Assembly (NCBI RefSeq): GCF_017654505.1
Contig: NC_054534.1
Span: forward strand, 45,793,226-45,857,225
From: Polyodon spathula
Taxonomy: Eukaryota > Chordata > Actinopteri > Acipenseriformes > Polyodontidae
Direction of reading: 5' to 3'
Length of the DNA stretch: 64,000 nucleotides
The notes beneath the pieces are model-generated. The model was not told the DNA's origin. It was given only the letters and a program-made list of their open reading frames with translations, and ran no database searches. Both the position numbers and the translations under genes were made by a program. Shown here in pieces: positions 1 to 11,212 of this stretch. Position 1 is the stretch's first letter; each line of letters opens with the position of its first letter.

Positions 1-345
1 GAATTGGGAGAGTGGGGCTTCCAACGACCGAAGCCTGTCTTCTGACAGTGAGGCAAGCATGCTCACAGTTTGATCCCCAGGGTCACCGTGGACTGAGACA
101 TTACGAAATTGCTCTTCTGTTGATGTATTGAGAGCCTTATCTTCATCACATGATCTATGACCTGTTTTGTGTGCGCCTTTGTGTGTGCGTGCTTTGGAAT
201 GCGCGCAAACTAGCCAATCGTCCATATAGTTCAGGATCAGAATATCCTGCAGCCTGAGTGGTGCCAGTGCTGCATCCACACACATGAAAATGTGCAGGGC
301 GCCAGCGAGAGGCCAAATGGCAGCACGCACAATTCGAGATTCCAG
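1..345 (-). pseudogene. DIRS-like reverse transcriptase fragment (broken)
   Basis: Read on the minus strand, this stretch translates to a reverse transcriptase palm of the DIRS/Ngaro (tyrosine-recombinase retrotransposon) type. It has a segment like VDAALAPLR, then the catalytic box YMDDWL at about 228-217, then a serine/leucine-rich stretch near the window edge. The YMDD aspartates bind the metal ions of the polymerase. The fragment runs off the start of the window, so its 3' part is not visible. Upstream on the same strand the frame degenerates, and only the zinc-like gag motif at 1200-1120 is again recognisable. Frames differ between pieces and stops intervene, so it cannot be functional. 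Family assignment is from the motif and its neighbours; another DIRS-related clade is possible. Confidence 0.6.
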
Positions 346-1048
346 TGTTCGCATTCAAATGGAACAGCCTTGGGTTAACCCAGTTGTTTTATTTTACCTG
401 CATTTTAACAGCATTCAGCAAGCAGTCAATCATTTTTTTAAAGGAAAGGAGAAGCAATCCAAACACATGGAGCCCTATTTAGCAAATATGTCCGTAGCCA
501 CTTTCTTTCGGGCAAAAATTACAGTGTTAGTGTTTCAAGCATGCACTGTCTTCCTTTGATTTTGCTGTCATATTTATTTCCATTTGTTTAGCCTTTGATA
601 CAAAAGAAATGGAACCAAAGACTGCCACCATGTAGGTTTCATTTTCATTGGTGTCAGGCTGCTTGGCAGATGAAAAGCCCAGAAGGGCATTATCCCCCTT
701 GGTGAAGGTGGAACCTTGCACCAATACCATGACCATGTCCCCGATAGTGGGGAATGTGCCTAGGCCCACTTCTTGGGCTCCTGCAGTGTGCAGCAGGGAC
801 TCTGCTGTTCTGGAGGTTGAGGGTGCAATGCTGAATGCACCACTTCCAGGAAATCCTGGCACAAAGGGAGGGCCTGCTGTGGGTGCCCTTTTATCTGCAG
901 GAAATGGTTCCCCTTTCCATTCTAGTGGTGGAGAAGGGGAGGGTGACCCAGATGTGCGGGGGAGCTCCCTGGTGGTGGTGGTGGTGGCGGGGGAAAGAGG
1001 AGACGGGGGTCCTAGAGGATCTCTGTGGAGGACCTTGGACCAAGGACC

Positions 1049-1454
1049 TCATTTTTCCCTGGCTCGGGGAAGGAGACTCTGTTGAGGATAGGGCTGCTCT
1101 CTTGCGCTTAGTTCTTTCAGCGAACTTTCTGCATGGAGAGCAGTCCAACTCACCTGCCAGTGGTTTGGCTGCATGTTCTGGCCCCAAGCATCTGTCCAGG
1201 ATAAGTACTCGTCCTGTCTGGGCAGCTTTGCCGCGCACTGGTGATAACCAGTGGAGGACCCAGTAGAATGCACTGACATGGCACATGCGTAGGCAGGGCT
1301 GCTGCGCTCGGTGCCGAGAGGAACCGCGATCGGCCTTGCAATCGGTACCGCATCTATTGGCGCCAAGGTCGGTGCCGAGGAAGAGATCAGTCGGTGCTGA
1401 GTCAATCACTGCCGTGGTCGGTGCCAGGCTGTAGATGGCGCCGAAGGTGTTCAC
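1049..1454 (-). pseudogene. DIRS-like gag remnant with Cys motif
   Basis: On the minus strand two overlapping frames stay open here. One contains CLGPEHA followed about 10 residues later by CSPC (about 1200-1120). DIRS-type gag proteins of fish carry the pattern C-L-G-x-E-H-A, a short spacer, then C-x-x-C. The N-terminal part is built from repeated Ala/Pro/Thr-rich units, matching a duplicated stretch in the DNA at 1401-1560. The RT fragment lies downstream on the same strand at 1-345, in the expected gag-then-pol order. No single frame covers both halves. The gag assignment is an inference from this short motif plus the neighbouring RT. Confidence 0.45.
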
Positions 1455-1560
1455 ACCGGTGCCGAGTCAATCGGGGCCAGGGGCAGTGCCAAAGGGGAGT
1501 GTGGTCGGTGCCGGGCTGTAGACGGCGCCAAAGATGGTTACACTGGTGCTGAGTCAATTG
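1414..1560. repeat. 87-bp imperfect tandem duplication
   Basis: GTGGTCGGTGCC begins at 1414 and again at 1501, each followed by a similar ggctgtaga-ggcgcc block and ending in GAGTCAAT. The period is 87 bp. Shorter relatives of the same unit occur back to about 1310. It lies in the repetitive N-terminal part of the putative DIRS gag. Confidence 0.7.
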
Positions 1561-2083
1561 GGGATGGCTAGGCGCTGTTTTCAAGCCTGAAGTCGGCGGT
1601 AGAAGTGCAGTTGTTGCTGGGCTGTGTAGCCGTGGGCGCCGAGGGCAAACACAGCCGTGCTAGGAAAGCCCGAGGCTTGAGAGGGGCGGAAGGCCCGAAC
1701 TGTTTTTTTTTTTTTTTTTTTGGTTGGCTGGGGCCGATTAAATCGGCATAGAGGACGACGCCGCGAGCCCGCGGGGTCTCCTTACAGCACCACAACAGCT
1801 CCCAACACGGCTTAATAAACTACACGAGGCCTTGTGTAGTGAAAGAGAGTATTGGCCGCTTATCAATCTCAAAAGAGGGGTTGAAACCAGCTCTAGTCAG
1901 TAAACTGACATGAGAATTAGGCAACAGTACTCTCAGTAATGCTCGAAAGAGTGATTTTACAGTGGAACAGATACATTTTAAACTGATAAATCAGCCAAAT
2001 TCGGACAAAGAAAGCATGAGGCAATCTGTGACCTGAGTGGTGAGAGAAAAAATGGCAATATGCTACTGTGAGGATGTCCCTCT

Positions 2084-2222
2084 TCAGCAGGAGGTGGGAG
2101 GGACCTCCTCCTCACAGCAGGGCCTTGATAGGGCATCTTTTTTATATATGCTCAGTGATTGGCGGTCAGAGAGGGCTCTTCCCATTCGGTTATGGTTGTC
2201 ATTCCATTGAAAGGGAAACACA
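2084..2222 (-). mobile_element. putative DIRS-type terminal repeat
   Basis: Read on the minus strand from 2222 this begins with a CCCTTTCAATGGAATGACAAC-like start and continues with GAATGGGA. It resembles the termini at 37073, 45300 and 47310, which share TTCCCTTTCAATTCGAAG followed by ACAACCACCAAC. A TATATA box follows at about 2145-2140. It sits upstream, in the minus direction, of the gag and RT fragments at 1454-1, where the 5' terminal repeat of that element would be expected. Similarity is partial, so the link is an inference. The stretch 1600-2080 between it and gag shows a T-tract at 1701-1721 and nothing else I recognise. Confidence 0.35.
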
Positions 2223-2489
2223 TGTTGTTCCCCAGAGCTGCCTGCCCTTGTGAAGTGTTTAAAGGATGTGATATCCAGAATCCATCAATCAGAAAAAGCT
2301 ACTGTAGCACATGCAACCTGGAGCACAGAAACAGCTGGATCCACCCCATCAAAGCTTGATGAGGACACAACCCAACAGTCTCCTAGACAAGGTAAAATAA
2401 GAAACTGTTATAATGTTTAACAACTATTGAAAAGCAGAATTGTTGAACTTTAATGTGCAACCTCTGATTTGTTAAATTGTTTGATTTAA

Positions 2490-2770
2490 ATAATAAAATA
2501 ATAATAAAAATAATAATCTTTGTATAGCGCCTTTCAATGTGAACCACCATCACAAAGCATTTTACAAAATATGAGACTAGGGTGTGTGAACTATACATCA
2601 GTTGCAGAGTCATTTTCAACAACGTCTCACCCGAAAAAGACAGAGCACAAGGAGGATAAGTGACTTACTCAGGGTCACACAATGAGTCAGTGGCTGAGCT
2701 TGGATTTCAACTGGGGACCTCCTGGTTCAAAGTGCTGCTGTATTTGCTCCTACACCAGTATTGGTACATA
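2490..2770 (-). mobile_element. tRNA-derived SINE, tail type 1
   Basis: On the minus strand this reads as a SINE. A degraded box-B-like CAGTTGAAATCC is followed by AGCTCAGCCACTGACTCATT, then a body with GACTCTGCAACTGATGTATAG and CACACACCCTAGTCTC. The 3' tail is AAGGCGCTATACAAA plus a run of ATT units. The body matches the SINE at 48133-48387 almost throughout, but the tail is different. SINEs are transcribed by RNA polymerase III and copied by a partner LINE that recognises the tail. Diverged and unlikely to be active. Confidence 0.75.
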
Positions 2771-2775
2771 GTGTT

Positions 2776-3212
2776 GTGTGCCTATGGTATTCTTTTTTTG
2801 TTTGGGTAGTCCATAAACTTTACAGTAAAATGCCGGTATGCTCCAGTATGTAATTGTACTCTTTTTTAAATACATTTTATTCAAGTTTATTTAATTTGGT
2901 TTCTATTTGTAATGTTTTGCTATACTGTGTTTTTTATATGCTTCTTTATTAAGTGCTGCATTTATCTAAGCTTGGGTAGGGAAAAAAATTCCATGTTTCA
3001 TCTTTGAGAGCGTCATTTATTTGAGAGTGGTGTCTGTTACAAATCTATTAATATGGTTATGTACAAAACAAAGTGAGATCAAACAAAAAAGCTTACATTT
3101 GGAGAAAAAAATGTAAAGATTTCTACAGAAAACTAAAAACAACACAAAGCACACACAATTGGATAGGTAGGACATTCAATATGTAGAGGATCTAATTTAT
3201 TTTTTGTAATGG
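2776..3212. other. no recognisable feature
   Basis: AT-rich unique-looking sequence between the SINE and the microsatellite. No ORF, repeat or motif is supported. Confidence 0.5.
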
Positions 3213-3217
3213 ATGTG

Positions 3218-3302
<85 letters not shown>
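3213..3302. repeat. (GT)n/(TA)n microsatellite
   Basis: A short GT run leads into about 74 bp of uninterrupted TA dinucleotide. It abuts the left end of the Tc1 copy at 3302. A matching GT plus TA array lies at the element's right end. Confidence 0.95.
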
Positions 3303-3308
<6 letters not shown>

Positions 3309-4885
3309 GTGCAAAAGTTTTAGGCAGGTGTGAAAAAATGCTGTAAAGTAAGAATGCTTTCAAAAATAGACATGTTAATAGTTTATATTTATCAATTAAC
3401 AAAATGCAAAGTGAGTGAACAGAAGAAAAATCTACATCAAATCAATATTTGGCGTGACCACCCTTTGCCTTCAAAACAGCATCAATTCTTTTGGGTACAC
3501 TTGCACACAGTTTTTGAAGGAACTTGGGAGGTAGGTTGGCCCAAACATCCTGGAGAACTAACCACAGTTCTTCTGTGGATTTAGGCAGCCTCCATTGCTT
3601 CTCTCTCTTTATGTAATCCCAGACTCGATGATGTTGAGATCAGGGCTCTATGGGGGCCATACCATCACTTCCAGGACTCCTTGTTCTTCTTTACGCTGAA
3701 GATAGTTCTTAATGACTTTCACTGTATGTCTGGGGTCGTTGTCATGCTTCAGAATAAATTTGGGGCCAATCAGATGCCTCCCTGATGGTATTGCATGATG
3801 GATAAGTATCTGCCTGTACTTCTCAGCATTGAGGAGACCATCAATTTTGACCAAATCCCCAACTCCATTTGCAGAAATGCAGCCCCAAACTTGCAAGGAA
3901 CCTCCACCATGCTTCACTGTTGCCTGCAGACATTCATTTGTGTACTGCTCTCCAGCCCTTCGGCCTTCTGCTACAGCCAAATATTTCAAATTTTGACTCA
4001 TCAGTTCAGAGCACCTGCTGCCATTTTTCTGCACCCCAGTTCCTGTGTTTTTGTGCATAGTTGAGTCGCTTAGCCTTGTTTCTACATCGGAGGTATGGCT
4101 TTTTGGCCATAAGTCTTCCATGAAGGCCACTTCTGACCAGACTTCTCTGGACAGTAGATGGGTGTACCCGGGTCCCACTGTTTTCTGCCAATTCTGAGCT
4201 GATGGCACTGCTGGACATCTTCTGATTGCGAAGGCAAGTAAGCATGATGTGTCTTTCATCTGCTGCAGTAAGTTTCCTTGGCCGACCACTGTGTCTACTG
4301 TCCTCAACGTTGCACGTTTCTTTGTGCTTCAAAAGAGCGTGGACAGCACATCTGGAAACCCCTGTCTGCCTTGAAATTTCTGCCTGGGAGAGACCTTGCT
4401 GATGTAGTATAACTACCTTGTGTCTTGTTGCTGTGCTCAGTCTTGCCATGATGTATGACTTTTGACAGTAAACAGTCTTCAGCAACCTCACCTTGTTAGC
4501 TGAGTTTGGCTGTTCCTCACATAGTTTTATTCCTCCTACACAGCTGTTTCTGTTTCAGTTAACGATTGTGTTTCAACCTACATATTGAATTGATGATAAT
4601 TAGCACCTGTTTGATATAATTGTTTAATCATACACCTGATTATATGCCTACAAAATCCCTGACTTTGTGCAAGTGTACCTAGAAGAATTGATGCTGTTTT
4701 GAAGGCAAAGGGTGGTCACACCAAATATGGATGAAGTTACTACGACAAATTGATTTAGATTTTTCTTCTGTTCACTCACTTTGCATTTAGTTAATTGATA
4801 AATATAATCTATTAACATGTCTATTTTTGAAAGCATTCTTACTTTACAGCATTTTTTCACACCTGCCAAAACTTTTGCACAGTAC

Positions 4886-4887
<2 letters not shown>
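3302..4887 (-). mobile_element. Tc1/mariner element A, complete ends
   Basis: Terminal inverted repeats start AGTACTGTGCAAAAGTTTT on both sides (left from 3302, right ending 4887). Similarity continues inward for roughly 200 bp, so this is a long-TIR type. About 1,586 bp in all. Both ends are buried in (TA)n arrays, as expected of a TA-targeting transposon landing in a microsatellite. The transposase reading runs on the minus strand and is broken. Confidence 0.9.
3442..4449 (-). pseudogene. Tc1 transposase, element A (broken)
   Basis: The reading starts at MARLSTATRH (4449). It has an N-terminal helix-turn-helix (QAEISRQTGVSRCAVHALL), a GRPRKL hook and a second DNA-binding half. A DDE/D catalytic core follows, with DES near 4005, KHGGG, HDNDPRH, and a DLNIIE containing the last acidic residue, ending AKGGHAKY. 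Damage seen: a TGA where Trp normally precedes DES at about 4010, a frameshift near 3945, a TAG at 3650-3648, and what looks like a 4-nt deletion near 3626. About 335 codons, the normal size for Tc1 transposases. It would cut and paste DNA at TA sites in the nucleus; this copy cannot make a full protein. Confidence 0.88.

Positions 4888-4981
<94 letters not shown>
4888..4981. repeat. (TG)n/(TA)n microsatellite
   Basis: A short TG run followed by about 75 bp of TA, directly right of Tc1 element A. Confidence 0.95.
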
Positions 4982-4984
<3 letters not shown>

Positions 4985-5589
4985 ATAATAATCCAAGCTA
5001 TGGAAAGACACTCAAACTTCACATTTGAATTCATGTACAAGAACAAAATTCCTACACAATTCTAAACTCTATTGGCCTTCCTACTTGTATTTGGCAGAAC
5101 AAATTACATCTTCACCTCAGTTGTTATCTCAGAGGCTGGTATTCTACTGTGTTACCTAACAATCAGAAATGAAAACTTAATTTGCACAATGATCTCAATC
5201 AAAACTTTTCATGACATCTTACCACTTGCAACAGAAAAGTAGTGCTGTATTTGTACACATCCTGGTTTCAAAGGCTCTCAACACATCATCATGAGGAGGT
5301 TCCTCGCCACCTGTCACTGCTGCAACAGCTTGTGTGACTCTTGCTCCTGCAATCATCATTACATTTTTTTTCATTCCAAAATGAATTTAAATGAAGCATG
5401 GGTCCAGAGAGATAGATACCAAGAAATCTGAAAAAGATAACAAGTAACAAAATAAAGAATATTTTGTGTTTAGCACCACAGTTTAAAAATACTATAAGAA
5501 ACTTAGAAACGTAAAAATCTATGACAAGTGTTTTGACTAGAAGACTTTTTTTGTTCCCAAAACATTTATGGTTGGAAGTCAAATTGTCA
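4982..5589. other. no recognisable feature
   Basis: AT-rich sequence without supported coding or repeat structure. It may contain the lost 3' end of the piggyBac fragment on its right, but no TTAA-flanked terminus is visible. Confidence 0.4.
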
Positions 5590-6016
5590 CACACTGCCTT
5601 ATTGCACATGGCTGTCATATGTCTTGTTCCCCTTGCACTTTGCAAACTGGCACTAGCGCCGCTTGCATTTTGCAGAGCAACTTCTTCCATAGGGTCTGCT
5701 ACACGCTTTGTAATTTTGTACTTTTCTAACATGTGCCACTTGAAATTCCTCTGCAAGCTGCAATATGTAGTTTCACCTACTCATCCTCTTGGTTCGCTTC
5801 TTAGTATAGGATCCAGGAATTGATGGCTGCTAGATCCAGGATGTTGTAGAACACTTGAACACGCCACCTGCGAAATCCAGCTTTCACTGAGTACTCCCAA
5901 GCCATCTGGTCTACTATATCAATGCCAAACTTCGTGGAATTATAAAACTGTACAGTCCCTGGAATCTTCTTTGCATCATTCCCGATGGCAACGGAAGGAT
6001 GAAGCATGCCCAACAA
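5590..6016 (-). pseudogene. piggyBac-like transposase C-terminal fragment
   Basis: On the minus strand the reading gives KKIPGTVQFYNSTKFGIDIVD, then DQMA, YSVKAGFRRW and VFYNILDLAAINSWILY. This is the conserved final part of the piggyBac (DDE_Tnp_1_7) catalytic domain. Further left, a degraded Cys-rich tail (RRQCQ-like) with stops recalls the C-terminal zinc-binding domain. A related fragment lies at 33710-34110. PiggyBac transposases excise precisely at TTAA; this is only the last third and is broken. No start codon for this piece is implied. Confidence 0.8.
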
Positions 6017-6071
6017 AATTACATTTGTTCTTGGCTTGCAGTTGTAGATTGTTAGAGTGCAGCCAGTGAGT

Positions 6072-6098
6072 TTCTATGATTCTACAGGAATCATAGAA
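6072..6098. repeat. perfect 11-bp hairpin
   Basis: TTCTATGATTC and GAATCATAGAA are exact reverse complements separated by 5 bases. It lies between two piggyBac pieces. Function unknown. Confidence 0.7.
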
Positions 6099-6317
6099 TT
6101 CTGGCTATAAATGTGATTCATGTGACATGACAATATTTTAGAAAATATTCATCTTTGGTTCAATTCAATATTATCATATATCAGTGCTGGTTTAACATAC
6201 TAAAACAAAACAGACAAATGTTGTTAAAAGTAAAAAAAACTTTTCATTTATTTTAAAAGTTACAGAAATATTGAGTATTTGTTTTCAATGCATAACAAAG
6301 TATTATACTAGGTATGT

Positions 6318-6740
6318 TTAATCCTATGCGGTCTCAGGTCTGACATTACAATTTTCCCTTTCCAGTCTGATGTCGGATCCTGTCTGACATTAAAAAGACA
6401 GCACAGGTCTCTTGGTGTGTTTTCTCCTGAAAAAGCAGAGAAAACCTTTCAATGGCCAAGTGACACCGATAGGAGCCGAGAGAAGTCGATAAAAAGGGGT
6501 GGATCTGAGCAATACACATAGCCCCAGCTCCACAGAGATAACACGGAGACAAACAAACAAAATAACTGCTTCGGCATCCATTGCTCAAAGAAAATCATGG
6601 ACATTTGCAGAGCTTTTTGAGATGTTATAGTAAGACAATATTGACTTGGTTCGCATTATTGAAGAGTTTGGTGATAAAACGAGTGATCAGGAGAGGATTT
6701 ATCAGTATGCACAACTATGAAGCACATAGCAAAAGTTTTA
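6318..6740 (+). mobile_element. piggyBac end, copy 1
   Basis: It begins at a TTAA (6318-6321) followed by TCCTATGCGGTCTCAGGTC and a GACATTACAATTTTCC motif. It continues through CATTGAAAGG and AGCAGTTATTTTG-like blocks to a stretch ending near ATTTATCAGTATGCA. The whole matches, in reverse orientation, the right-hand parts of the copies at 41946-42456 and 55323-55916. It points away from the transposase fragment at 5590-6016, so the two pieces do not form one simple element. Confidence 0.75.
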
Positions 6741-7505
6741 TAACAGAAGCATGGCATTGACAATATTGCAAACAAATTGTTAAGACACTTTTGTGACAAT
6801 GATCATTTAATTTAATCCATTTAAGAATCAGTTCAGTTTCTCTAATTAAATAGAGCTGGTGTTACATATTGAAAACATCTTTCATATATTCACATATATT
6901 TGTATTGCATTTGGTAGCAAGGACCCTGTGAACTCCAAAGGCAGTACTCCATTTTTAGGAAAAGGAGGGGTGGAAGATATTGAACGATGAGCTCACATAC
7001 AGTTAATTTTGAAAACAGAGTTGACCGGATCATTAATTCAAAGATAGTAACTATGAAAGCAGATTGATGATCAGATTTAATTGGGACTCCTGATGTATTC
7101 AATGGAGGGAAAATCCTATAAAAACCAAGGTAAAACCCCAGTCAAGTATCGCTCGACTTGCTAACTACAAGTTGTGTGATTCATGCTCTGAGGATCTCTG
7201 AAGAACTGATTGTTGTTTGGTGAAGTCAAGTCTCTGCCTTTCTTATTTTTCAATATAGCCTACACTACACTTCCATATACTGGAAGGAAAGCATATTTTT
7301 GAATTTAATATCTCTTTTATTGAAGCATTGCTATAAGGTATAGGATATATGTTTTATTTGTGGAGAGTGATACATTGGATGCTCTAGAATTTAGCGGTGG
7401 GTGTTTTTAGCTTTATACATGCATAGTTTAAGGGTAAAACATGTTATAACCATAAACATATTGAAGTATTAATATATATTGCACATGGATTTGAATATAA
7501 ACAAT
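6741..7505. other. no recognisable feature
   Basis: Unique-looking AT-rich sequence with no supported feature. Confidence 0.45.
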
Positions 7506-7625
7506 AACAAGTAGTTGTCATGCCGTCAAACACCTATAAATACCTCCAATGTTTTGATTCAAACACAGGCTCCCTTGAGAAAGATATGTACAACATATCG
7601 AAACATTGGGTAGCTGGCTCTTTGA
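7506..7625 (+). mobile_element. putative Penelope-like terminal segment with ribozyme-like hairpin
   Basis: A CTATAAATACCT box is followed by CTTGAGAAA, a perfect 7-bp stem (GATATGT / ACATATC, apical bases between), then GAAACATTGGG. Penelope-like elements carry hammerhead-ribozyme motifs in their terminal repeats, and the stem followed by GAAAC is the recognisable part. The invariant CUGANGA half is not intact here. A Penelope reverse transcriptase remnant on the opposite strand lies 0.5-2 kb to the right; Penelope terminal repeats are known in either orientation. Confidence 0.35.
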
Positions 7626-7626
7626 G

Positions 7627-7629
<3 letters not shown>

Positions 7630-7692
<63 letters not shown>
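7630..7692. repeat. (TA)n microsatellite
   Basis: About 63 bp of uninterrupted TA immediately after the putative Penelope terminus. Confidence 0.95.
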
Positions 7693-7695
<3 letters not shown>

Positions 7696-8099
7696 CTATT
7701 CTAATCAATCTAAAATTAATTTCGTTCATAATTATTAATATATAACATCTGATAAACTAATATACATCAACTGTTGAATATTATTTGATAGATAATGTAT
7801 ATTGTCTCATTTATTTTTTATTAGTGTTGAAATTAAATAACAAAATGTGACGAATGAGTTACAGGATTAAAATTATTTGTGTTAAAATTAGGATAGTGAA
7901 GTAAAAAATAGGGATTATAACCTTCAAATCAAAAATAAAAACTATGAAAATAGATCATTAAGATTACAATTTAAAGTTAAAGTTTAGGGATTGGGATTGG
8001 AGTTAAATAATATTAATGAATTGAGAAAAGTTAATTAGATGCACAAATAGTTTTCTTCATATTCTATAATTTTCACCCAAATTTTTCTATTTTTATCTT

Positions 8100-8932
8100 T
8101 CATTAGACCACTAGATGTTTGGTAGTAAATATATTGATCCATTTGGATTCCATTCTTTTTCTTTGTCCCTGGTTCCATAAAAGAAGTGTCTGTATTACAA
8201 AGCATGTACGATTTTTAATATCATATATCCTAAAATGATGTACCAAAGCCATTTTTTTTCAATATTATATAGATGTTGTTTCAGTCTAATTTCTAATGTA
8301 TATTTAGTTTCCCCAATGTGTATTTTTTTTACAATGAAGACATTGAATAGCATAAACTATATTATTATATGTAAGTAAAATGTTAAGTTGTAATGGATAA
8401 GTAATGTTATTAGTAGGATCAGTAATATGCTGGATTTTCTTACAATGTTTAGCATGTGTTTTAACCTTTCTAACCGTATTGTCCAATTTAGTATGCTTCA
8501 AAATATCTTTTATATTTGTATTCCTTTTATACTCAGATACAAGAGTGAGATCTTGTAATTCCACAATCTTTTCTTTCTCTGAAAGTTCTATTTTATTGTT
8601 CTGTTTTGTTTGTTGACTCATTTTTGAATATCTGCTTATAAAAGGAATCAATTGATTAAATACAGTACCTACTGTGGGAATATCATTATTCCCTATATTT
8701 TCTACAGGATATAAGAAATTTGATTTAATTGATCTAAGAAATCTTTTAGAATAGTTCCTTTTTCTAAGAACAAAAAATAATGTTCAAATTCTATTGCACC
8801 TAATTAATTGTGATTTAAACCATGAAAGGTTTTGGATGAAGACTGGTTTTGTGAAGTAGCGCTCGTGTATCGGTGTCCTTAAAATAAATTTTAATTTTAA
8901 GTATTAAGTATTAGCTGCAGTATTTAAAAAAA

Positions 8933-8967
<35 letters not shown>

Positions 8968-9485
8968 ATCTGAGAATCATTAATTGTGACTTTGAGTTTA
9001 ATAGAGACATGATGACTATTCAGTATTTCAAAAAATATATAAAAAGATTGAAGATCCTGATCACAAATACCCCAAATATCATCTAAATATCTAAAATAAG
9101 CTTTTGGCAATTTTAAGCATTTAAGAAATGCTGTTTCCTCCCAAGATGCCATATACATATTAACATATGTAGGTGCAATTTTTTTGGCCTGTAGTTGTGC
9201 CTTTAATCTGTAAATAAGTTTGATCATTAAATTGAAAGTCATTTCTATTTTGTCTAATTTACAATAATTTTAAAATGTATGTATTTGGTGTATTAGGTTG
9301 TGGATTTGAAAGCTTGTGATGAAACTTGAAACATTTTAATGATGGTAATAAAATGATATGTATCTTTAATATAACTGTCATATTTCTGAGGCATAGGGTT
9401 AAGAAAGTAATCAATATATTCAGCGATGTGATAAAACTCACTACCACAATCAGATACAATGAAACCCTCACTGTAATATTTTACA
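8100..9485 (-). pseudogene. Penelope-like element RT plus GIY-YIG-like region (broken)
   Basis: On the minus strand the reading starts near 9480 with VSDCGSEFYHIAEYIDYFL and YIKDTYHF. After a frame change it gives APTYVNMYMASWEET and then the catalytic RYLDDIWGI (YLDD at about 9090-9079). Further downstream, in another frame, a linker is followed by NNIVYAIQCLHC and a degenerate equivalent of the GIY-YIG endonuclease start (about 8390-8250). RT followed by a GIY-YIG nuclease is the architecture of Penelope-like elements. Several frameshifts and stops, plus an AAAT microsatellite inside the RT (about 8930-8970), show it is dead. The ends are not clearly defined. Confidence 0.75.
8930..8970. 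repeat. (AAAT)n microsatellite
   Basis: About ten tandem AAAT units inside the Penelope RT remnant, just after the YLDD segment on the coding strand. Confidence 0.9.
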
Positions 9486-9859
9486 GTACTGTGAAAATGT
9501 TTTTTTAAGAAAAAGCATGTGGGGTGGGGGATAAATACACAAGCGATTTAATAAATACCAGATGTGGTTAAAAAGAAGTTACTGAAAGCTGTATGCCTAT
9601 ATCTCCCTGGACAGGTGAGCATGTTCAGAGAGGTACATGGACGGCATGAAAGTAGTAAAGAAACAAAAGTCCTGTATTAAAACTAATATTTAACTTCTCG
9701 GTTTATAATTAATATATTCTAAATTGGGTGTAAAAGTTAGTGGTTAGAAGTAGACTTACCTTAACTTTGGCAAACTTGCTTAAAAGTTTTTAGTTAGCAT
9801 TGCAGCAATGGCAACACATATGCCCCTAGAAAGAGTCCTGAGGACATCAGATGATTGTT

Positions 9860-9952
9860 AATAGTTAGGTTAGGGTTAGGTATTGGGTTTGAGGTTAGGT
9901 TTTAGGACAGGGGTTGCTTAAGGTAAGGGTTTGGGTTGGGTTAGGGACAGGG
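9860..9952. repeat. degenerate telomere-like (TTAGGG) stretch
   Basis: Several GGTTAGGGTTAGG-like units with many changes lie between 9862 and 9948. Irregular spacing points to a decayed interstitial or chance G/T-rich array, not a chromosome end. The sequence from 9490 to 10506 holds nothing else I recognise. Confidence 0.5.
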
Positions 9953-10506
9953 TGGCTTGAGTTGCCGAGCTCTGGAAGTGAAAGGTGAGAGTAAATGACA
10001 AATGCCCGAAAAACATCTGATGCCCTGAGGACGCTTTCTAAGGGATATTCCTTTACGCTGCGGCAGCAATTCTTAGAGACTGCCATGTTAGTTGGAGGCA
10101 TGGTTGAAGCCTTGGTTTTACCATATTATGGCTAAAAAGAAACAGCTAATTTTCAGATACCGTATTCTGTGTAATAGGTATTATTTTAAGATTAATGACG
10201 TTAATCTTTCCTTAACGTCTCCAAACTCTTTAGTTTAAATGTGTACACCAATTTTAGAAAATTGTATTTGCAGTTTCTGTTGTCCAGTGGATTTTATTAC
10301 CTTGAACTCTAAACTCATTGGGACTCAATCATGGAAGAGTGTGACAATTAGCCAAAATATGTTTGTTCAATTCTGTTAGATTAGTTCTAGATTGAACATC
10401 TAAATTAAAAGAGAAATTAAGTAACAGTAAATAAACCATGGCATTGGGAAAACAGAACTGCCAGATTTTCGAACACCTTGAACTGGCACGTGACTCACTC
10501 TGACCC

Positions 10507-11212
10507 TGTGACAGAAAGACAATGATTCTTGGTGGTAAATCTAAGTAACGGGAACATAATTCTCTGGACTACTTGACCTGATACTTTGTTCTGAGGGTTA
10601 AAAGGAAGTCGGTCATGTAGAAAAGACATAGAGCGTCGGTAGACTAATTCGTTGACCCGGAAGATAAATAATATGGCAGTCATGGATTACAGGAGTGGCT
10701 GCAATCGTTTACCAAGGGGTCATGAGTGACGGTATAAATAGGGGTCGAAGTGATGTATCTGTTCCTTCGCTTTGGTTGGTATTAAGTAACCCGGAAGGAC
10801 CTGTATTGTTGTTTAATAATCATGAGTGTTTGTTTTGTTCTATTTGTTAGATGTTATCACTAAACAACTAACATGTTCTGGAGTTGTTGCCAGAGGCGAA
10901 CACAGACTCAGAACAGCACTGCACTTGTATTACAAATAAAACTGTAGTTGCATCACTAGCACTAATTCATGCACTTCATGCACTTGTGCATGTTTTGTGT
11001 GGTTGTATAATAAAAGGATGATTATTATTTACAGGGCAATATAGGTATTTATAGAGTAAGTAATAGACACCACTGTATTACTTACCTCCTTTGTAATTTA
11101 CTGTTTGTTTTGCCTTCAGGCACTGGACCAAAAATAAATAAAACAAACCTTTTCAATTGTCTGTCTGTTCTTTAATCACCTGCACCTGCACACTATCAAC
11201 CATTTTGCCACA
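10507..11212 (+). mobile_element. solo LTR, family 1 copy A, with 5-bp TSD
   Basis: It starts TGTGACAGAAAG and ends TTTTGCCACA, the TG...CA termini of an LTR, and is flanked on both sides by the identical 5-mer GACCC (10502-10506 and 11213-11217). Inside are a TATAAATA box at 10733-10740 and AATAAA polyadenylation signals, first at 10935-10940. No internal retroelement genes are present, so this is what remains after recombination between two LTRs. It shares long blocks with 54409-55156 and, inverted, with 56724-57374. The 5-bp duplication suits Gypsy or some retrovirus-like elements; the family cannot be settled from the LTR alone. Confidence 0.88.

Noticed and set aside
3133..3402. Open frame with a long Tyr-Ile repeat
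   Set aside because: It is only the (TA)n microsatellite translated; similar frames at 4648-5065, 15958-16230 and 21861-22351 have the same cause.
9860..9952. Possible telomere or chromosome-end fusion
   Set aside because: TTAGGG units are few, irregular and degenerate; no subtelomeric pattern around them.
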